A DNA stretch of 64,000 bases from contig NZ_JACHJU010000006.1 of the NCBI RefSeq assembly GCF_014203795.1, positions 186,001-250,000 on the forward strand, read 5' to 3'. Positions 8,256-17,821 of the stretch are shown one piece after another. The DNA comes from Streptosporangium album. Its GTDB lineage: Bacteria; Actinomycetota; Actinomycetes; Streptosporangiales; Streptosporangiaceae. Made by a program: the position numbers and the translations under genes. Under the pieces are notes generated by a model, which was not told where the DNA came from, searched no databases, and saw nothing but the letters and a program-made list of their open reading frames with translations. Position 1 is the first letter of the stretch. Each line of letters begins with the position of its first letter.

Positions 8256-10106
8256 TCAGAACCCGCAGAGCTCGTCGAGGGACTTGGCGGCCTTGCCGTT
8301 CTGGGTGGGGGTCTGGCTCGGCCGGACCGTCGCGGTCCTCGTGGGCGCGGGGGTGGGGGTGCTGCCGCTCGCGCCGGGAGAGGCCGTCACCCCGGCGGCC
8401 AGGGCGCGGCGGCTGGGCTGGGTGGACTGGCGCAGCGCTTTGGCGGCCGCGGCGCGGATCTTCTGCCAGTCGGGGGAACCGGGCCAGAAGTCCGGCGGCA
8501 CGAACTGCAGGCTGGTGATCTTGGCGTCCTTCACCCGGACGGCGAGGTCGGTGATGTGCTCCAGCATCTCGCGGGGGATGTTGGTCTTGGCCATCTGCTT
8601 GGCGACGGTTGCGATCTTGGTGAAGTTGGTGAGCACGACCTGGGGGGTGGCCTGCTTGGCGAAGGCGCCGATGACGCACCGCTGGCGGGCCATGCGGGAG
8701 AAGTCGTCACTGTCGACGCGGGAACGGCCGTACCAGAGCGCCTCCTCGCCGGACAGGTTCTGGTAACCGGCCTTGATCGTGCCCGCGGTGCCGAAGTGGC
8801 CGCCCCACTTGACGTCGTTGTCCACCCGGATCTTCAACCCGCCGATGGCGTCCACCAGGTGGGCGAAGCCGAACATGTTCACCAGGGCGTAGTAGTCGAT
8901 CTTCAGGTTGAGCGTGTAGCCGATGGCGTCCATGAGCGCCCGGGGGCCCCGCGTCCCGTTCTTGCCCGGCACGACCTCGGGGTGCTCCTCGCCGTACTGC
9001 CAGACCTCGTTGAGCAGCCCGCCGTTGGGCAGCTCGCTCATGAAGCCGTTGGGGAAGTGTTTGCCGAGCGGTCCGGTGGGGTTGAAGCGGACGTGCTGCA
9101 GGTTGCGGGGCAGGCTGAACATGGCCGTGTTGCCGGTCGTGACATGCACGCTGGCCACGGTCATGCTGTCGGTCCGCACACCCTCCCGGTTGCCGGCCCC
9201 GTCGCCGCCGATGAGCAGGAAGTTCACCCGGTCGCGCCCGTTCCAGGGGTCCTCGGGCTTGTAGGTGGTCGTCGTCAGGTCGTCGTGGACGCTCGGGAAG
9301 AGGACGTTGACCGTCTCCTTGGCGGTCAGCACGGTGCTCGCGGTCAGCGCGAACGGCGCCATCACCGACACGCACAGCACGCCGGCCGCGACGCCCGAGA
9401 TGATCTGCCCCCTGCCGGTCAGCCGGTTGGGCCTCAGGGAGACGTAGGACGACAGCACCACCAGGAACCAGCAGAGCGCGCCGGCCCCGGCGAGGATCGC
9501 TCCGGCCAGGAGGAAGCCGTCCCGGGTGGCGAAGCCGGCGTTGCCGGCCAGGATGAGACCGCCGACCAGCGCGGTCACCAGCAGCACGCCGAAGGCGCCG
9601 AGCAGGATGTAGCCGGTACGGCGACGCCCGGCGCGCAGGTGCGCGGCGCCGGGCAGGATCGCTGACAGGAGGGTCCAGCCGATGATCGAGCCGGTCGTCA
9701 TCGGCTTGGCGAACCGCGGCCGGTCCGGGGAGGCGGGGGTGCCGGGCGGTGCGGGTTCGGCCCCGGGACCGCGCCCGGAACCCGTGGCCCTGCCGGATCC
9801 GCGGGTGGCGCGTCCGGGCTCCGTGGCCTGGCCGGAGACCTGGACGCGTCCGGTGTCCCGGGCCTGGCCGGATCCGTCCTGCCCGGTCTCCTTCGCGGGC
9901 TTCCTCACCTGCGTGGTGGCCTCCGCCGCCTGCTCGGGCCCTTCCGCGGGCCCGGCGCCCGGCGCTCCCGCGGCCGGCGTGTCAGGAGCGCCCTGTGCCT
10001 CGCCTGTACCGGGCTGTGCCTCACGGCCCGAGCCGCGCCGCCCGGTGCGCCGTTTCCCGCCGTCACCGGTGAGATCCCCCGAGTCCTGCCCAAGGTGCAT
10101 CGTCAC
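8256..10106 (-). CDS. LytR-CpsA-Psr (LCP) family wall glycopolymer ligase
   Basis: LCP proteins attach teichoic acids, arabinogalactan or other glycopolymers to peptidoglycan on the outer face of the membrane. The N-terminal ~150 residues are a low-complexity Gly/Ala/Gln/Pro/Thr cytoplasmic tail. About four hydrophobic helices follow (from about residue 165 to 270), then the LCP domain. That domain has the diagnostic NFLLIGGDGAGNREGVRTDSM, with catalytic Arg/Asp-type residues, then SLPRNLQHVRF, LNLKIDYYALVNMFGFAHLVDAIGG and the YGRSRVDSDDFSRMARQRCVIGA pattern. At 616 residues with four helices it is longer than single-span LCP proteins, but this form is known in actinomycetes. GTG start with AGGA 6 bases upstream. 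It converges with the preceding gene. Confidence 0.9.
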   Translation of the reverse strand: MTMHLGQDSGDLTGDGGKRRTGRRGSGREAQPGTGEAQGAPDTPAAGAPGAGPAEGPEQAAEATTQVRKPAKETGQDGSGQARDTGRVQVSGQATEPGRATRGSGRATGSGRGPGAEPAPPGTPASPDRPRFAKPMTTGSIIGWTLLSAILPGAAHLRAGRRRTGYILLGAFGVLLVTALVGGLILAGNAGFATRDGFLLAGAILAGAGALCWFLVVLSSYVSLRPNRLTGRGQIISGVAAGVLCVSVMAPFALTASTVLTAKETVNVLFPSVHDDLTTTTYKPEDPWNGRDRVNFLLIGGDGAGNREGVRTDSMTVASVHVTTGNTAMFSLPRNLQHVRFNPTGPLGKHFPNGFMSELPNGGLLNEVWQYGEEHPEVVPGKNGTRGPRALMDAIGYTLNLKIDYYALVNMFGFAHLVDAIGGLKIRVDNDVKWGGHFGTAGTIKAGYQNLSGEEALWYGRSRVDSDDFSRMARQRCVIGAFAKQATPQVVLTNFTKIATVAKQMAKTNIPREMLEHITDLAVRVKDAKITSLQFVPPDFWPGSPDWQKIRAAAAKALRQSTQPSRRALAAGVTASPGASGSTPTPAPTRTATVRPSQTPTQNGKAAKSLDELCGF

Positions 10107-10245
10107 ACCGCTTCCTACTATGGCTATCCCGGTCCACCTGGCAAAACGGCCGAGGTTCCCCGATTACACAGAATTGCCAGGATTCTAGCCCCCATATCTG
10201 GGAATGACAGACAGATGACCAATTCTCAGTTAACGGTCATCTAAG

Positions 10246-11490
10246 CTATGACGTCGATGAAGACGGGGCCAGCCATGTGTTGCACTGGAACACCTTGTTC
10301 TTCTCGTAGCCCTGCCGGAACCAGCGGTTGTTGTTCGCCGGGGAGCCGTGGTCGCGGGGATTGCCCGACCAGTCGCCGACCCGCGAGTAGAAGTAGTAGA
10401 GGGTGTTGCGCCGCGCCGGGGTGACCGGGTAGCTGGCCGCTACCGAGCGCATGAACATCCCGCCGAAACAGGTGGCCTGGAGTTCGAACCGGCGGCTCAA
10501 CGCCAGCTTGCCGCTCTGGCTGCTGGAACGGAGGGTCTGCCCCCACCACCCGTTGGACAGGCCCGACAACTGCTGGACGTGATGTCCGTACTCGTGGGCC
10601 ATCATGCTGATGACCCCGCCGTGCCAGTCGGTGAGCTGGCCGTACCCGCCGGAGTTGCCTGATCCCTTGACCATGGCCGTGGTCGAGGCGTAGATGGTCT
10701 CGTTGCGCGGGCAGTAGTAGGGCACGATGTTGCCGATCGAGGGGAAGTCCCCGCAGGCGCCGCGTCCCCGGGTGGACGTGATGGCGTAGTTCGGGCGCTG
10801 CCACGTCATGCCCTGGGCGCGCATGATCTGTGCCCAGCCCTTGTCCAGGCATCTGGACGTCTTGATGATCAGCGCCTTGAGCTGGCTGTGGCTGTAGATG
10901 CTGGCCGAGCCCGCCGGGCAGCTCACCCGGGGCAGGGACCCGGTCCGGTAGAGCGTGTTGTTCTTCAGGCTGGTGTTCAGGACCTGCTTGGCCGGGCGGG
11001 TGACCGTGGTGTCGGAGGAGCTCGTCCGGGTCTCGGTGGGACGCGACTCGGCGGTCTCGGAGGAGTCGGGCGTGCTCGTGGGCCGCTCGAAAGGGGTGAA
11101 GGTGGGGATCGCGACCGGCGAGACCGGATCCGCGTGGCGGCCCCCCCTGATCAGTGCCCCGATCACCGCGAGCCCGACGAACAGCAGCGCGACCACGCCG
11201 AAGATCCCGCCGATGATCGCTCCGGCGCCGCCGCCGGAGCGGGGACGCTGCGGCTGCCACTGGGGAGGCGGGTACGACGGCTGCCGGTGCTGGGGGTTCG
11301 GCGGCGGCGGGGGAGGCGCCTGGCCGTACGGCATCCTCCCCCGGGGCGGGGTCGGCGGGGGATACCCCTGGCCGGGGGGCGGCTGCGGCGGATAGCCCTG
11401 CGGTGCTCCCCGCGGCGGGGCGGGAGCCCACCCGGGTGGTTGCTGTGGGCCCCGGGGTGGAGGTGGGGGGTAGTGCCCGTTGCCTGTCAC
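10246..11490 (-). CDS. membrane-anchored neutral zinc metallopeptidase (YpfJ/KPN_02809 type)
   Basis: This 414-residue protein has a Pro/Gly/Gln-rich cytoplasmic N-terminus (residues 1-88) and one membrane helix (about 91-114). A Thr/Ser-rich linker leads to an extracellular zinc peptidase domain with the HEYGHH metal-binding motif at about 299-304. ELQATCFGG further on supplies the third ligand region. This matches the putative neutral zinc metallopeptidase family (Pfam Zn_peptidase), whose substrate is unknown. The GTG start at 11490 has GGGGAGA upstream. Several cysteines in the external domain may form disulfides. Confidence 0.88.
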   Translation of the reverse strand: MTGNGHYPPPPPRGPQQPPGWAPAPPRGAPQGYPPQPPPGQGYPPPTPPRGRMPYGQAPPPPPPNPQHRQPSYPPPQWQPQRPRSGGGAGAIIGGIFGVVALLFVGLAVIGALIRGGRHADPVSPVAIPTFTPFERPTSTPDSSETAESRPTETRTSSSDTTVTRPAKQVLNTSLKNNTLYRTGSLPRVSCPAGSASIYSHSQLKALIIKTSRCLDKGWAQIMRAQGMTWQRPNYAITSTRGRGACGDFPSIGNIVPYYCPRNETIYASTTAMVKGSGNSGGYGQLTDWHGGVISMMAHEYGHHVQQLSGLSNGWWGQTLRSSSQSGKLALSRRFELQATCFGGMFMRSVAASYPVTPARRNTLYYFYSRVGDWSGNPRDHGSPANNNRWFRQGYEKNKVFQCNTWLAPSSSTS

Positions 11491-11680
11491 GCTGTCTCCC
11501 CGTTAACCCGAGCGTCCGATTCAGCCTGAAGGCCCGGACTTTTGCCAAATTCGGGGCGTAAGCATACTGATTTCTCATCCGTCACGGATGTCGCCGCATT
11601 CGATTACATTCCGAAATCATCCGAGGTGATCTCCGCGATGTCCGGGACCGGGCAGGGCCCGGTGATTTAGCTTCAAAACC

Positions 11681-12547
11681 ATGAATCTGCAGCAGCTCCG
11701 CTATGTGGTCGCGACAGCGGAGCACCGCACCATGACAGACGCGGCCAGATCCCTGTACATCGCGCAACCTGCTCTTTCGCGCGCTATCAGGGATCTCGAA
11801 CGAGAGCTCGGGATGACGTTGTTCGCCCGTTCCGGGCGTGGCGTGGTCGTCACGGCGCAGGGGCGCCGTGTGGTCAAGCTCGCCCGGGAGGCACTCGACG
11901 CGGTCCGCGAGATCGAGGCTCTGTCCAGCAGCGGTCATTCGGAGGCGGAGCTCCGCATCGCCTCCACTCCCAGCCTTGAGCCGGGACTGGCCGGACGTCT
12001 CCTTCCCGCCTACAGCGCCGAGCATCCCGGAGTGCGCGTGCACATCGTCCGCTGTGACGGACGGGACGGCGTGGTGAACGCCATCAGGGACCAGCGGGCC
12101 GATCTCGGCCTGACGGACCTGCCCGTCCCCACCGATCTGATCAGCCATCCGCTGGAACGTCAGGAGATCGTGCTGATCTCACCGCCCGGCATGAACCTGC
12201 CCGACCCGGTGCCGATGAACAGGCTCAACGGCATGCCGCTGGTCCTGCCGATCCCCGGCAGCGCCCGGCGCAGGGAGTTCGACGCGCTGTTCGCCAAGTA
12301 CGGCGTCACCCCGGTGCCGACCGTGCAGCTGGACGAGCGGGGCAACTGGCTGAACACGGTCCGCTCGGGGACGGCCTCCCTGCTGTGGTACCGCGGGATG
12401 GCCGAGCAGGCGGTCCGGGCCGGGCTGGTGGTCCGTCCGCTCGCCCCCTCGGTCCGCCGGGTCATCGCCCTTGTCCACGCGCGACGGCGGCTGCCCGCCA
12501 TCGCCCAGGAGTTCCTGTCCGTGGCCGAAGGTGGGTCGGCCGCCTAG
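11681..12547 (+). CDS. LysR-family transcriptional regulator
   Basis: This 288-residue regulator has an N-terminal winged helix-turn-helix of classic LysR type (MNLQQLRYVVATAEHRTMTD, then IAQPALSRAIRDLERELG). A type 2 periplasmic-binding-like effector domain follows, with ADLGLTDLPVP as the usual hinge strand. LysR regulators normally control a divergent neighbour, but the nearest divergent gene is the zinc peptidase 190 bp away, and folP2 lies just downstream on the same strand. The target and inducer cannot be read from the sequence. Confidence 0.92.
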   Translation: MNLQQLRYVVATAEHRTMTDAARSLYIAQPALSRAIRDLERELGMTLFARSGRGVVVTAQGRRVVKLAREALDAVREIEALSSSGHSEAELRIASTPSLEPGLAGRLLPAYSAEHPGVRVHIVRCDGRDGVVNAIRDQRADLGLTDLPVPTDLISHPLERQEIVLISPPGMNLPDPVPMNRLNGMPLVLPIPGSARRREFDALFAKYGVTPVPTVQLDERGNWLNTVRSGTASLLWYRGMAEQAVRAGLVVRPLAPSVRRVIALVHARRRLPAIAQEFLSVAEGGSAA

Positions 12548-12637
12548 GGACCATCGTCCGTTCCACCCGAAAACTCACAGAGGCGGCGCAGGTGGGAGCG
12601 CCTGCCTCTCCGACACCGGGCGATAGGCTCGGTCTCG

Positions 12638-13495
12638 ATGACTATCTTGCGCCTGCGCGGCCGTGAGTTCCGGCCCGGCGAGTTCGCGATCATGGCGGTG
12701 GTCAACCGCACCCCTGACTCCTTCTTCGACAGGGGGAGGACCTACGGCTTCGCGGCCGCCCTGGAGGCGGTGGACGGGGCCGTCGACGGCGGCGCGGACA
12801 TCGTGGACATCGGCGGCGTCAAGGCGGGCCCCGGCGACGAGGTGGACCCCGCCGAGGAGATCCGCAGGGTGGCCGACCTGGTCGCGGCGGTCCGGGAGCG
12901 CCACCCCCAGTTGATCATCAGTGTCGACACCTGGCGCGCCGAGGTCGGCGAGGTCGTCGCCGAGGCGGGCGCCGACCTGCTCAACGACACCTGGGGCGGA
13001 GTCGACCCCGCCCTGGCGGAGGTCGCCGCCAAGCACGGCATCGGGCTGGTCTGCGCGCACGCCGGACGCGTCGCCCCCCGCACCCGCCCGCACCGCATCG
13101 CCTACGCCGACGTGGTCGCCGACGTCATCGGCTACACCACCGACCTCGCCGAGCGGGCGGTCGCCGCCGGGGTCCGCAGGGAGTCGATCCTGATCGACCC
13201 GGCGCACGACTTCGGCAAGAACACCTGGCACTCCCTGGAGGTCAGCCGCCGCCTGCACGAGATGGTGGCCACCGGCTGGCCGGTGCTCGTCGCCGTCTCC
13301 AACAAGGACTTCGTCGGCGAGACCCTCGGGGGCCTCGCCGTCGACGAGCGTCACGCCGGCACCATGGCGACCCTGGCCGTCTCCGCCTGGCAGGGAGCCC
13401 GGGTCTTCCGGGTGCACGACGCCGCCTCCGCCCGCACCGCGCTGGCCACCGTCGCCGGACTGCGAGGCCAGGGCGCGGCGCGGGATCAGGTATAG
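12638..13495 (+). CDS. folP2: dihydropteroate synthase homologue, FolP2 type
   Basis: This 285-residue TIM-barrel protein is of the dihydropteroate synthase family. It shows the pterin-binding motifs MAVVNRTPDSF (family MGVLNVTPDSF), ADIVDIGGVKAGPG, LINDT-like LLNDTWGG and ILIDPAHDFGKN. The canonical SxRP-type DIGGxSTRPG segment reads GGVKAGPG and the sulfa-loop region differs. The late SNKDFVGETLG segment matches the actinobacterial FolP2 paralogue group. In mycobacteria FolP2 is reported to lack normal dihydropteroate synthase activity and to influence intrinsic sulfone susceptibility, so a folate role here is uncertain. In many actinomycetes FolP2 sits beside gpgS; here gpgS is 23 kb away. 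Confidence 0.82.
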   Translation: MTILRLRGREFRPGEFAIMAVVNRTPDSFFDRGRTYGFAAALEAVDGAVDGGADIVDIGGVKAGPGDEVDPAEEIRRVADLVAAVRERHPQLIISVDTWRAEVGEVVAEAGADLLNDTWGGVDPALAEVAAKHGIGLVCAHAGRVAPRTRPHRIAYADVVADVIGYTTDLAERAVAAGVRRESILIDPAHDFGKNTWHSLEVSRRLHEMVATGWPVLVAVSNKDFVGETLGGLAVDERHAGTMATLAVSAWQGARVFRVHDAASARTALATVAGLRGQGAARDQV

Positions 13496-13534
13496 ATCAC
13501 CGGCAGGAAACGGACCAGGACGGCCATCCGGGCG

Positions 13535-13575
13535 GCTCCCCCGGCCGGCCGCGAGTCCCGCGCCGCCGGGGGAGC
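13535..13575. terminator. hairpin between convergent folP2 and TetR genes
   Basis: Arms 13535-13545 and 13565-13575 form an 11-bp perfect stem (GCTCCCCCGGC) around a 19-base GC-rich loop, 40 bases past folP2 and 10 bases before the convergent stop. Confidence 0.65.
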
Positions 13576-13584
13576 GCTCCGGTG

Positions 13585-14223
13585 TCAGGGAGGGGATCCG
13601 GGGAGGCCGGTGGCACGGTGGACGCTCCGGTGAAGGTGGGCGCGGAACCTGCGCAGGGCCTCGGGGTCGTCCATGCGCCTGCGCACGCCTTCCTTGTCGA
13701 GTACCCCGCCCTGGGCGAAGCCGTTCACGCACCAGAGCATCGACCACATGAGGTATTCCACGTCGAGGTCGGGGATGGTGTAGCCGGATGCCACCGAGGG
13801 GTCGATCGCGCCGCTGATGAGACTCATCAGCGGCTCGGTGTATCGCTGCTCCAGCTCGGTGACGTCGCTGGCGTCCGAGAGCCACCGGTGCATCCACAGC
13901 GCCGGAAGCTCGGGGTTGGCCACGCACAGGTCGAGATAGCAGTCGATGATCCGGTGCACGAGGCTCGCCGCCTGCTCGGGGTCCGACGCGGGGGCGCCCT
14001 TGACCGCCTCTCTCATGTCGGCCATCTCGATCTCGTGCAACCGTTCCATGACCGCGAGATACAGATCTCGTTTGCCTCCGACCTGCCGGAGGAGGTCGGA
14101 GGCGTCCATCCCGGTGGCCTCGGCGATCTGGCTGAGGGAGGTCGCGTCATAGCCCAGCGCGGCGAACAGCCGGGTCGCGACCTGCAGGATCAGCTCCCGC
14201 TGGCCGCCGTCAGCGGAAGTCAT
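13585..14223 (-). CDS. TetR/AcrR-family transcriptional regulator
   Basis: This 212-residue regulator has an N-terminal TetR helix-turn-helix (ILQVATRLFAALGYDATSLSQIAEATGMDASDLLRQVGGKRDLYLAV; the usual SxxxLYxHF recognition end is changed to SDLLRQVGGK). An all-helical ligand domain follows. The ATG at 14223 places the HTH at the usual distance from the N-terminus. The target is unknown; it ends head to tail 59 bases after the start of the downstream sensor-kinase transcript region and may simply be independent. Confidence 0.88.
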   Translation of the reverse strand: MTSADGGQRELILQVATRLFAALGYDATSLSQIAEATGMDASDLLRQVGGKRDLYLAVMERLHEIEMADMREAVKGAPASDPEQAASLVHRIIDCYLDLCVANPELPALWMHRWLSDASDVTELEQRYTEPLMSLISGAIDPSVASGYTIPDLDVEYLMWSMLWCVNGFAQGGVLDKEGVRRRMDDPEALRRFRAHLHRSVHRATGLPGSPP

Positions 14224-14281
14224 GAAAACGACGCTAGGTCCGAAAGCATCCCCGGCCAATCACTTGGCGGTCAAACCTCGC

Positions 14282-15724
14282 TCAAGATAGCGGAAGCCGG
14301 ACGACGGCCCGCAGTCCGGGAGAGGCGTCCTCCAGATGGACCGCGCCGCCGTGGGCGTTGACGGTCTCCCGGACGATGGCCAGCCCCAGTCCTGCTCCGC
14401 CCTCGTCCCGGCTGCGTGCGCTGTCCAGCCGGGTGAACCGGTCGAAGACCCGCTCCCGGTCGGGTTCGGGGACGCCGGGCCCGTCGTCGGTGACGCTGAG
14501 CACCGCGTCGGCGCCTTCGGCGCGCAACTCCACCGCCACCGGGCCGTTGGTGTGCCGCAGGGCGTTGTCCACCAGGTTGACCAGCACCCGCCCCAGATCC
14601 AGCGCGTCCCCGGTGATCACCATCGGACCGTCGCCGATCTTCACGGTGACGGTCTCGCCGTACCGCTCGACGGTCTGGGGGACCAGCTGGTCCAGCTCCA
14701 CCGGCTCCCTGCGGCCCGGCGCGCCGCCGCGCTCGTCCAGCCGGGCCAGGGCGAGCAGGTCCTCGGCCAGCCGGGCCAGGCGCATGGTGTCCTCCAGCAC
14801 ACCCTCGGCCGTCTCCCGCCAGTCCTGTCCGTGCGGATGGCCGAGCGCCACCTCCAGCTGGAGCCGGATGCTGGCCAGCGGGCTGCGCAGCTCGTGCGCC
14901 GCGTCGGAGACCAGGGACCGCTGGCGGGTGTCGGCCTTCTCCAGCCGGGCCAGCATGTCGTTGAGCGTGACGGCCAGACTGTGCACCTCGTCATGGGCCT
15001 CGGGCACCGGCAGGCGCCGCGAGCGAGCGGTGTCGGTGATCTCCTCGGCGCCCCGCCGTAGTGCGGTGATGGGCCGCAGGGTCCCGCCGATGATCACCCA
15101 GCTGGCCCCGGCGAGCAGCATCAGCAGCAGCGGCGTGCCGACGACCAGCACGTGCCCGGCTGTGGTGACGCTGGCCTGCACCTCGCTGAAGGGGCGCGCG
15201 GCGATCACCGTCAGGCCGTGGTCGGCGCTGAGCACCCGCGCGCGCAACGTGTGCGGGACGCCGTACGGCGCGCCGTTCAGGAACCGCGCCCGGTTCTCCC
15301 TGATCGCCGCCGTCCGCTCCCCGCGGTTCAGCAGGGGCACCAGCCGGTCGGTGCCGGTGGTGGCGTGGGTGATCCGCCCGGTGCCGTCGATCACCTGCAC
15401 GAGGATGCCGTCCGGCGAGGTCAGCTCGTCCGGCAGCCGCTCGGCGTCGGCCAGCGACACCACCTCGCGGGCACGCTGGTACGTCGACTCGTCGATGGTG
15501 GCCAGCAGCGAGTTTCCGAGCACGCCGATCATCACGTAGGCCGAGAGAGCCAGTGCCACCCCGAGCACGGCCGAGGCCACCGCGGTCAGCCGGAAACGCA
15601 GGCTCTTGCGCCGCCACCAGCCGGCCGTGCGCCGTCCTTTCCCGCCGGCCTCCCGCGTGTCCCCAGGGGTTCCCTCCGGGGGACTCTCCCGCGCGCTCTG
15701 CCGGGAGCGCGGATCAGCCCCCAT
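14282..15724 (-). CDS. two-component sensor histidine kinase
   Basis: This 480-residue membrane kinase has a transmembrane helix at about 45-67, an extracellular sensor of about 110 residues and a second helix near 180-200. A HAMP linker, the dimerization H-box (VSDAAHELRSPLASIRLQLE, phospho-acceptor His) and the HATPase domain with N-box (VNLVDNALRHTNG) and G-box (VTDDGPGVPE, GGAGLGLAIVRE) follow. Its start codon overlaps the end of the response-regulator gene by 11 bp, so the pair is translationally coupled. The extracellular loop has no recognisable ligand domain. The divergent LolA-like and ABC exporter genes suggest an envelope or membrane-stress signal. Confidence 0.93.
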   Translation of the reverse strand: MGADPRSRQSARESPPEGTPGDTREAGGKGRRTAGWWRRKSLRFRLTAVASAVLGVALALSAYVMIGVLGNSLLATIDESTYQRAREVVSLADAERLPDELTSPDGILVQVIDGTGRITHATTGTDRLVPLLNRGERTAAIRENRARFLNGAPYGVPHTLRARVLSADHGLTVIAARPFSEVQASVTTAGHVLVVGTPLLLMLLAGASWVIIGGTLRPITALRRGAEEITDTARSRRLPVPEAHDEVHSLAVTLNDMLARLEKADTRQRSLVSDAAHELRSPLASIRLQLEVALGHPHGQDWRETAEGVLEDTMRLARLAEDLLALARLDERGGAPGRREPVELDQLVPQTVERYGETVTVKIGDGPMVITGDALDLGRVLVNLVDNALRHTNGPVAVELRAEGADAVLSVTDDGPGVPEPDRERVFDRFTRLDSARSRDEGGAGLGLAIVRETVNAHGGAVHLEDASPGLRAVVRLPLS

Positions 15725-16388
15725 CGCCGGCCAGCCGGTATCCGGCCCCGCGCACCGTCTGCAGCGCGCTCCGGGAGAACGGCACGTCGATCTTGCGGCG
15801 CAGGTAGCCGACGTAGACCTCGACCACGTTGGGATCGGTGTCGAAGGTGTCCCAGACGTGCTCCAGGATCTCCGACTTGGAGACGACCTCGTCGTGGCGG
15901 CGCATCAGATACTCCAGGAGCGCGAACTCCCTGGGCGTCAGCTCCACCGCGGTCTCCCCCCGGGACACCCGCCGCCGCGCGGGGTCCAGTGCCAGATCCC
16001 CCGCCCGCAGCACGGCGGGACGCCGGCCCGCGCCGCGCCGCAGCAACGCCCGCAGCCTGGCCACCAGCACGACGTAGGAGAACGGCTTGGTCAGATAGTC
16101 GTCGGCGCCCAGATCGAGCCCGTCGGCCATGTCGTACTCGCCGTCCTTGGCCGACAGCATCAGGATCGGCACCCAGTTCTCCTCGGCCCGCAGCTGTTTG
16201 CAGACGTTGTAGCCGGAGATCCTGGGCAACATGATGTCCAGCACGACCACGTCGTAGTCGCCCTGTCTGGCCAGGTGCAGACCGTCCTCACCGTCATGCG
16301 CGAGATCGACCGCGAACCCTTCGGCCTGCAGCCCGCGCTGGAGCGCCGCGGCCATCCGCCGCTCGTCCTCCACGACGAGAACCCGCAT
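15714..16388 (-). CDS. OmpR/PhoB-family response regulator
   Basis: This 224-residue regulator has an N-terminal receiver with the acidic pocket (VVEDE), phospho-acceptor Asp in VVVLDIMLPRISG, and the conserved Lys in YLTKPFSYVVL. The C-terminal winged helix carries ELTPREFALLEYLMRRHDEVVSK and VYVGYLRRKID. It is the first gene of the regulator-kinase operon. Its promoter region, shared with the divergent LolA-like gene, holds paired CTGAGA repeats spaced one helical turn apart, the layout expected for this regulator family. Confidence 0.94.
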   Translation of the reverse strand: MRVLVVEDERRMAAALQRGLQAEGFAVDLAHDGEDGLHLARQGDYDVVVLDIMLPRISGYNVCKQLRAEENWVPILMLSAKDGEYDMADGLDLGADDYLTKPFSYVVLVARLRALLRRGAGRRPAVLRAGDLALDPARRRVSRGETAVELTPREFALLEYLMRRHDEVVSKSEILEHVWDTFDTDPNVVEVYVGYLRRKIDVPFSRSALQTVRGAGYRLAGDGG

Positions 16389-16431
16389 CCTGCACCTCCT
16401 CCGGTGTCCGTACCATCTTCGGGCAGCCGCC

Positions 16432-16477
16432 CTGAGAGACGGCTGAGAAGTCTGTGAGCACTCTCAGTCTGTCTCAG
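16432..16477. promoter_or_regulatory. candidate response-regulator operator: paired CTGAGA / TCTCAG repeats
   Basis: CTGAGA occurs at 16432-16437 and 16443-16448 (11 bp apart). Its reverse complement TCTCAG occurs at 16462-16467 and 16472-16477 (10 bp apart). The block lies between the divergent response regulator and LolA-like genes. Tandem hexamers about one turn apart are typical for OmpR-family regulators, so control of both directions is inferred. Confidence 0.6.
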
Positions 16478-16545
16478 CTCCGGCACAGGACCGTTCACGC
16501 AAGCTACAGATGTCAGGGATTGACGGCATACCGTGAGGGAGTGAA

Positions 16546-17691
16546 ATGTCGGAGCGGACGAGACGAGGCCATGCGATGAGATGGGGAGTGCCCATCGCGG
16601 TGATCGCCGTGGTCGCCGGGGCCATCGGCGCCGGACCGGTCATCGCGGCGGTCCAGGGAGAGCCGGTGCTGCCCGAGCGTACCGCCGAGCAACTGCTCGC
16701 CGACGCGGCCCAGGCCACCCAGTCCGGCCTGAAGCCCATGTCGGGCACCGTGATGCAGACCGCGTCCCTCGGCCTGCCGGGGTTGCCCGATGTCACGGGC
16801 ATGGGAGGTTCGTCGCCCGCGGCACTGCTGGCGGGCTCGCACGAACTCAAGGTCTGGTACGGCGGCGCGGACCGGTTCCGCTTCGCCCTGCCCGGGCGGA
16901 TGAGCGAGACCGACCTGATCGTCAACGGCGACCAGGCCTGGCTGTGGGAGAGCGAGGCCAACAAGGCCACCCGTATCAAGGGCGCCGCCCAGGCCGGACC
17001 GGACCAGCAGAAGGCCATGCCCACGGCGACCACCCCGCAGCAGCTCGCCGGCGAGCTGCTGAAGAGGACCGAGGCCGGAACCGTGGTCAGTGTGAGCAAC
17101 ACCGAGAAGGTCGCCGACCGCCCGGCCTACCAGCTCGTCCTGGCGCCCAAGGACGCCTCCTCCCTGGTCAAGGAGGTCAAGGTGGCGCTCGACGGGGAGA
17201 CCTTCGTCCCGTTGCGGGTCCAGGTCTACGCCAAGAGCGCGGCCGAACCGGCCTTCGAGGTCGGGTTCACCTCGGTGACGTTCACCCCGCCCGCCCCGGA
17301 CAACTTCGCCTTCACCCCGCCGGCCGGTACGAAGGTGGAGGAGAAGTCGCTCTCCGACCTGAGCGGCGGCCCGGAGGCCCAGCGGGAGAGGGCCGAGGAG
17401 CTGAAGGGAGAGGCCACGACCGTGGGCGAGGGATGGACCACGGTCATGGTGCTCCCCTCGAAGGACCTCATGGGCCAGGCGCAGCCGGAGAAGGGGGAGC
17501 GGCCCGGCGGGCAGGACCAGAACGCGATCGCCGACGCCCTGCTGAAGGCGGCCGAGCCGGTCAGCGGGACGTGGGGCAGCGGCAAGGTCATCCGGACCAA
17601 GCTGGTCTCCGCGCTGCTGACCGACGACGGCCGTCTGCTCGTCGGGGCGGTCACCCCCGACAAGCTGACCGAGGTGGCCGGCCAGAGGTGA
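16546..17691 (+). CDS. exported LolA/RseB-like lipoprotein-sorting fold protein
   Basis: This 381-residue protein has a short positive N-terminus, one hydrophobic export segment (about residues 13-35) and a large LolA/RseB-like half-barrel domain (GTVMQTASL, KVWYGGADRFRFALP, DLIVNGDQAWLWESE, then RPAYQLVLAPKD and VDFTSVTF-like strands). In Gram-positive actinobacteria without a Lol system such proteins are thought to bind lipids or act as envelope-stress sensors. There is no obvious lipobox cysteine. It starts at ATG with GGGAG upstream, divergent from the two-component system, and is followed by an ABC exporter on the same strand, suggesting one regulon. Confidence 0.78.
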   Translation: MSERTRRGHAMRWGVPIAVIAVVAGAIGAGPVIAAVQGEPVLPERTAEQLLADAAQATQSGLKPMSGTVMQTASLGLPGLPDVTGMGGSSPAALLAGSHELKVWYGGADRFRFALPGRMSETDLIVNGDQAWLWESEANKATRIKGAAQAGPDQQKAMPTATTPQQLAGELLKRTEAGTVVSVSNTEKVADRPAYQLVLAPKDASSLVKEVKVALDGETFVPLRVQVYAKSAAEPAFEVGFTSVTFTPPAPDNFAFTPPAGTKVEEKSLSDLSGGPEAQRERAEELKGEATTVGEGWTTVMVLPSKDLMGQAQPEKGERPGGQDQNAIADALLKAAEPVSGTWGSGKVIRTKLVSALLTDDGRLLVGAVTPDKLTEVAGQR

Positions 17692-17821
17692 GGAAGACGC
17701 CGGGAGACACACGACTCCTGGCGGGCGACGGTGGGGCTCGCCGCGGCGGGCCCCACCGGGCGGGGTTCGCCGAGAGCCCGGGGGCGCCCGCCGCCAGGGA
17801 CGCGAAACCAGGAGGAGAGCC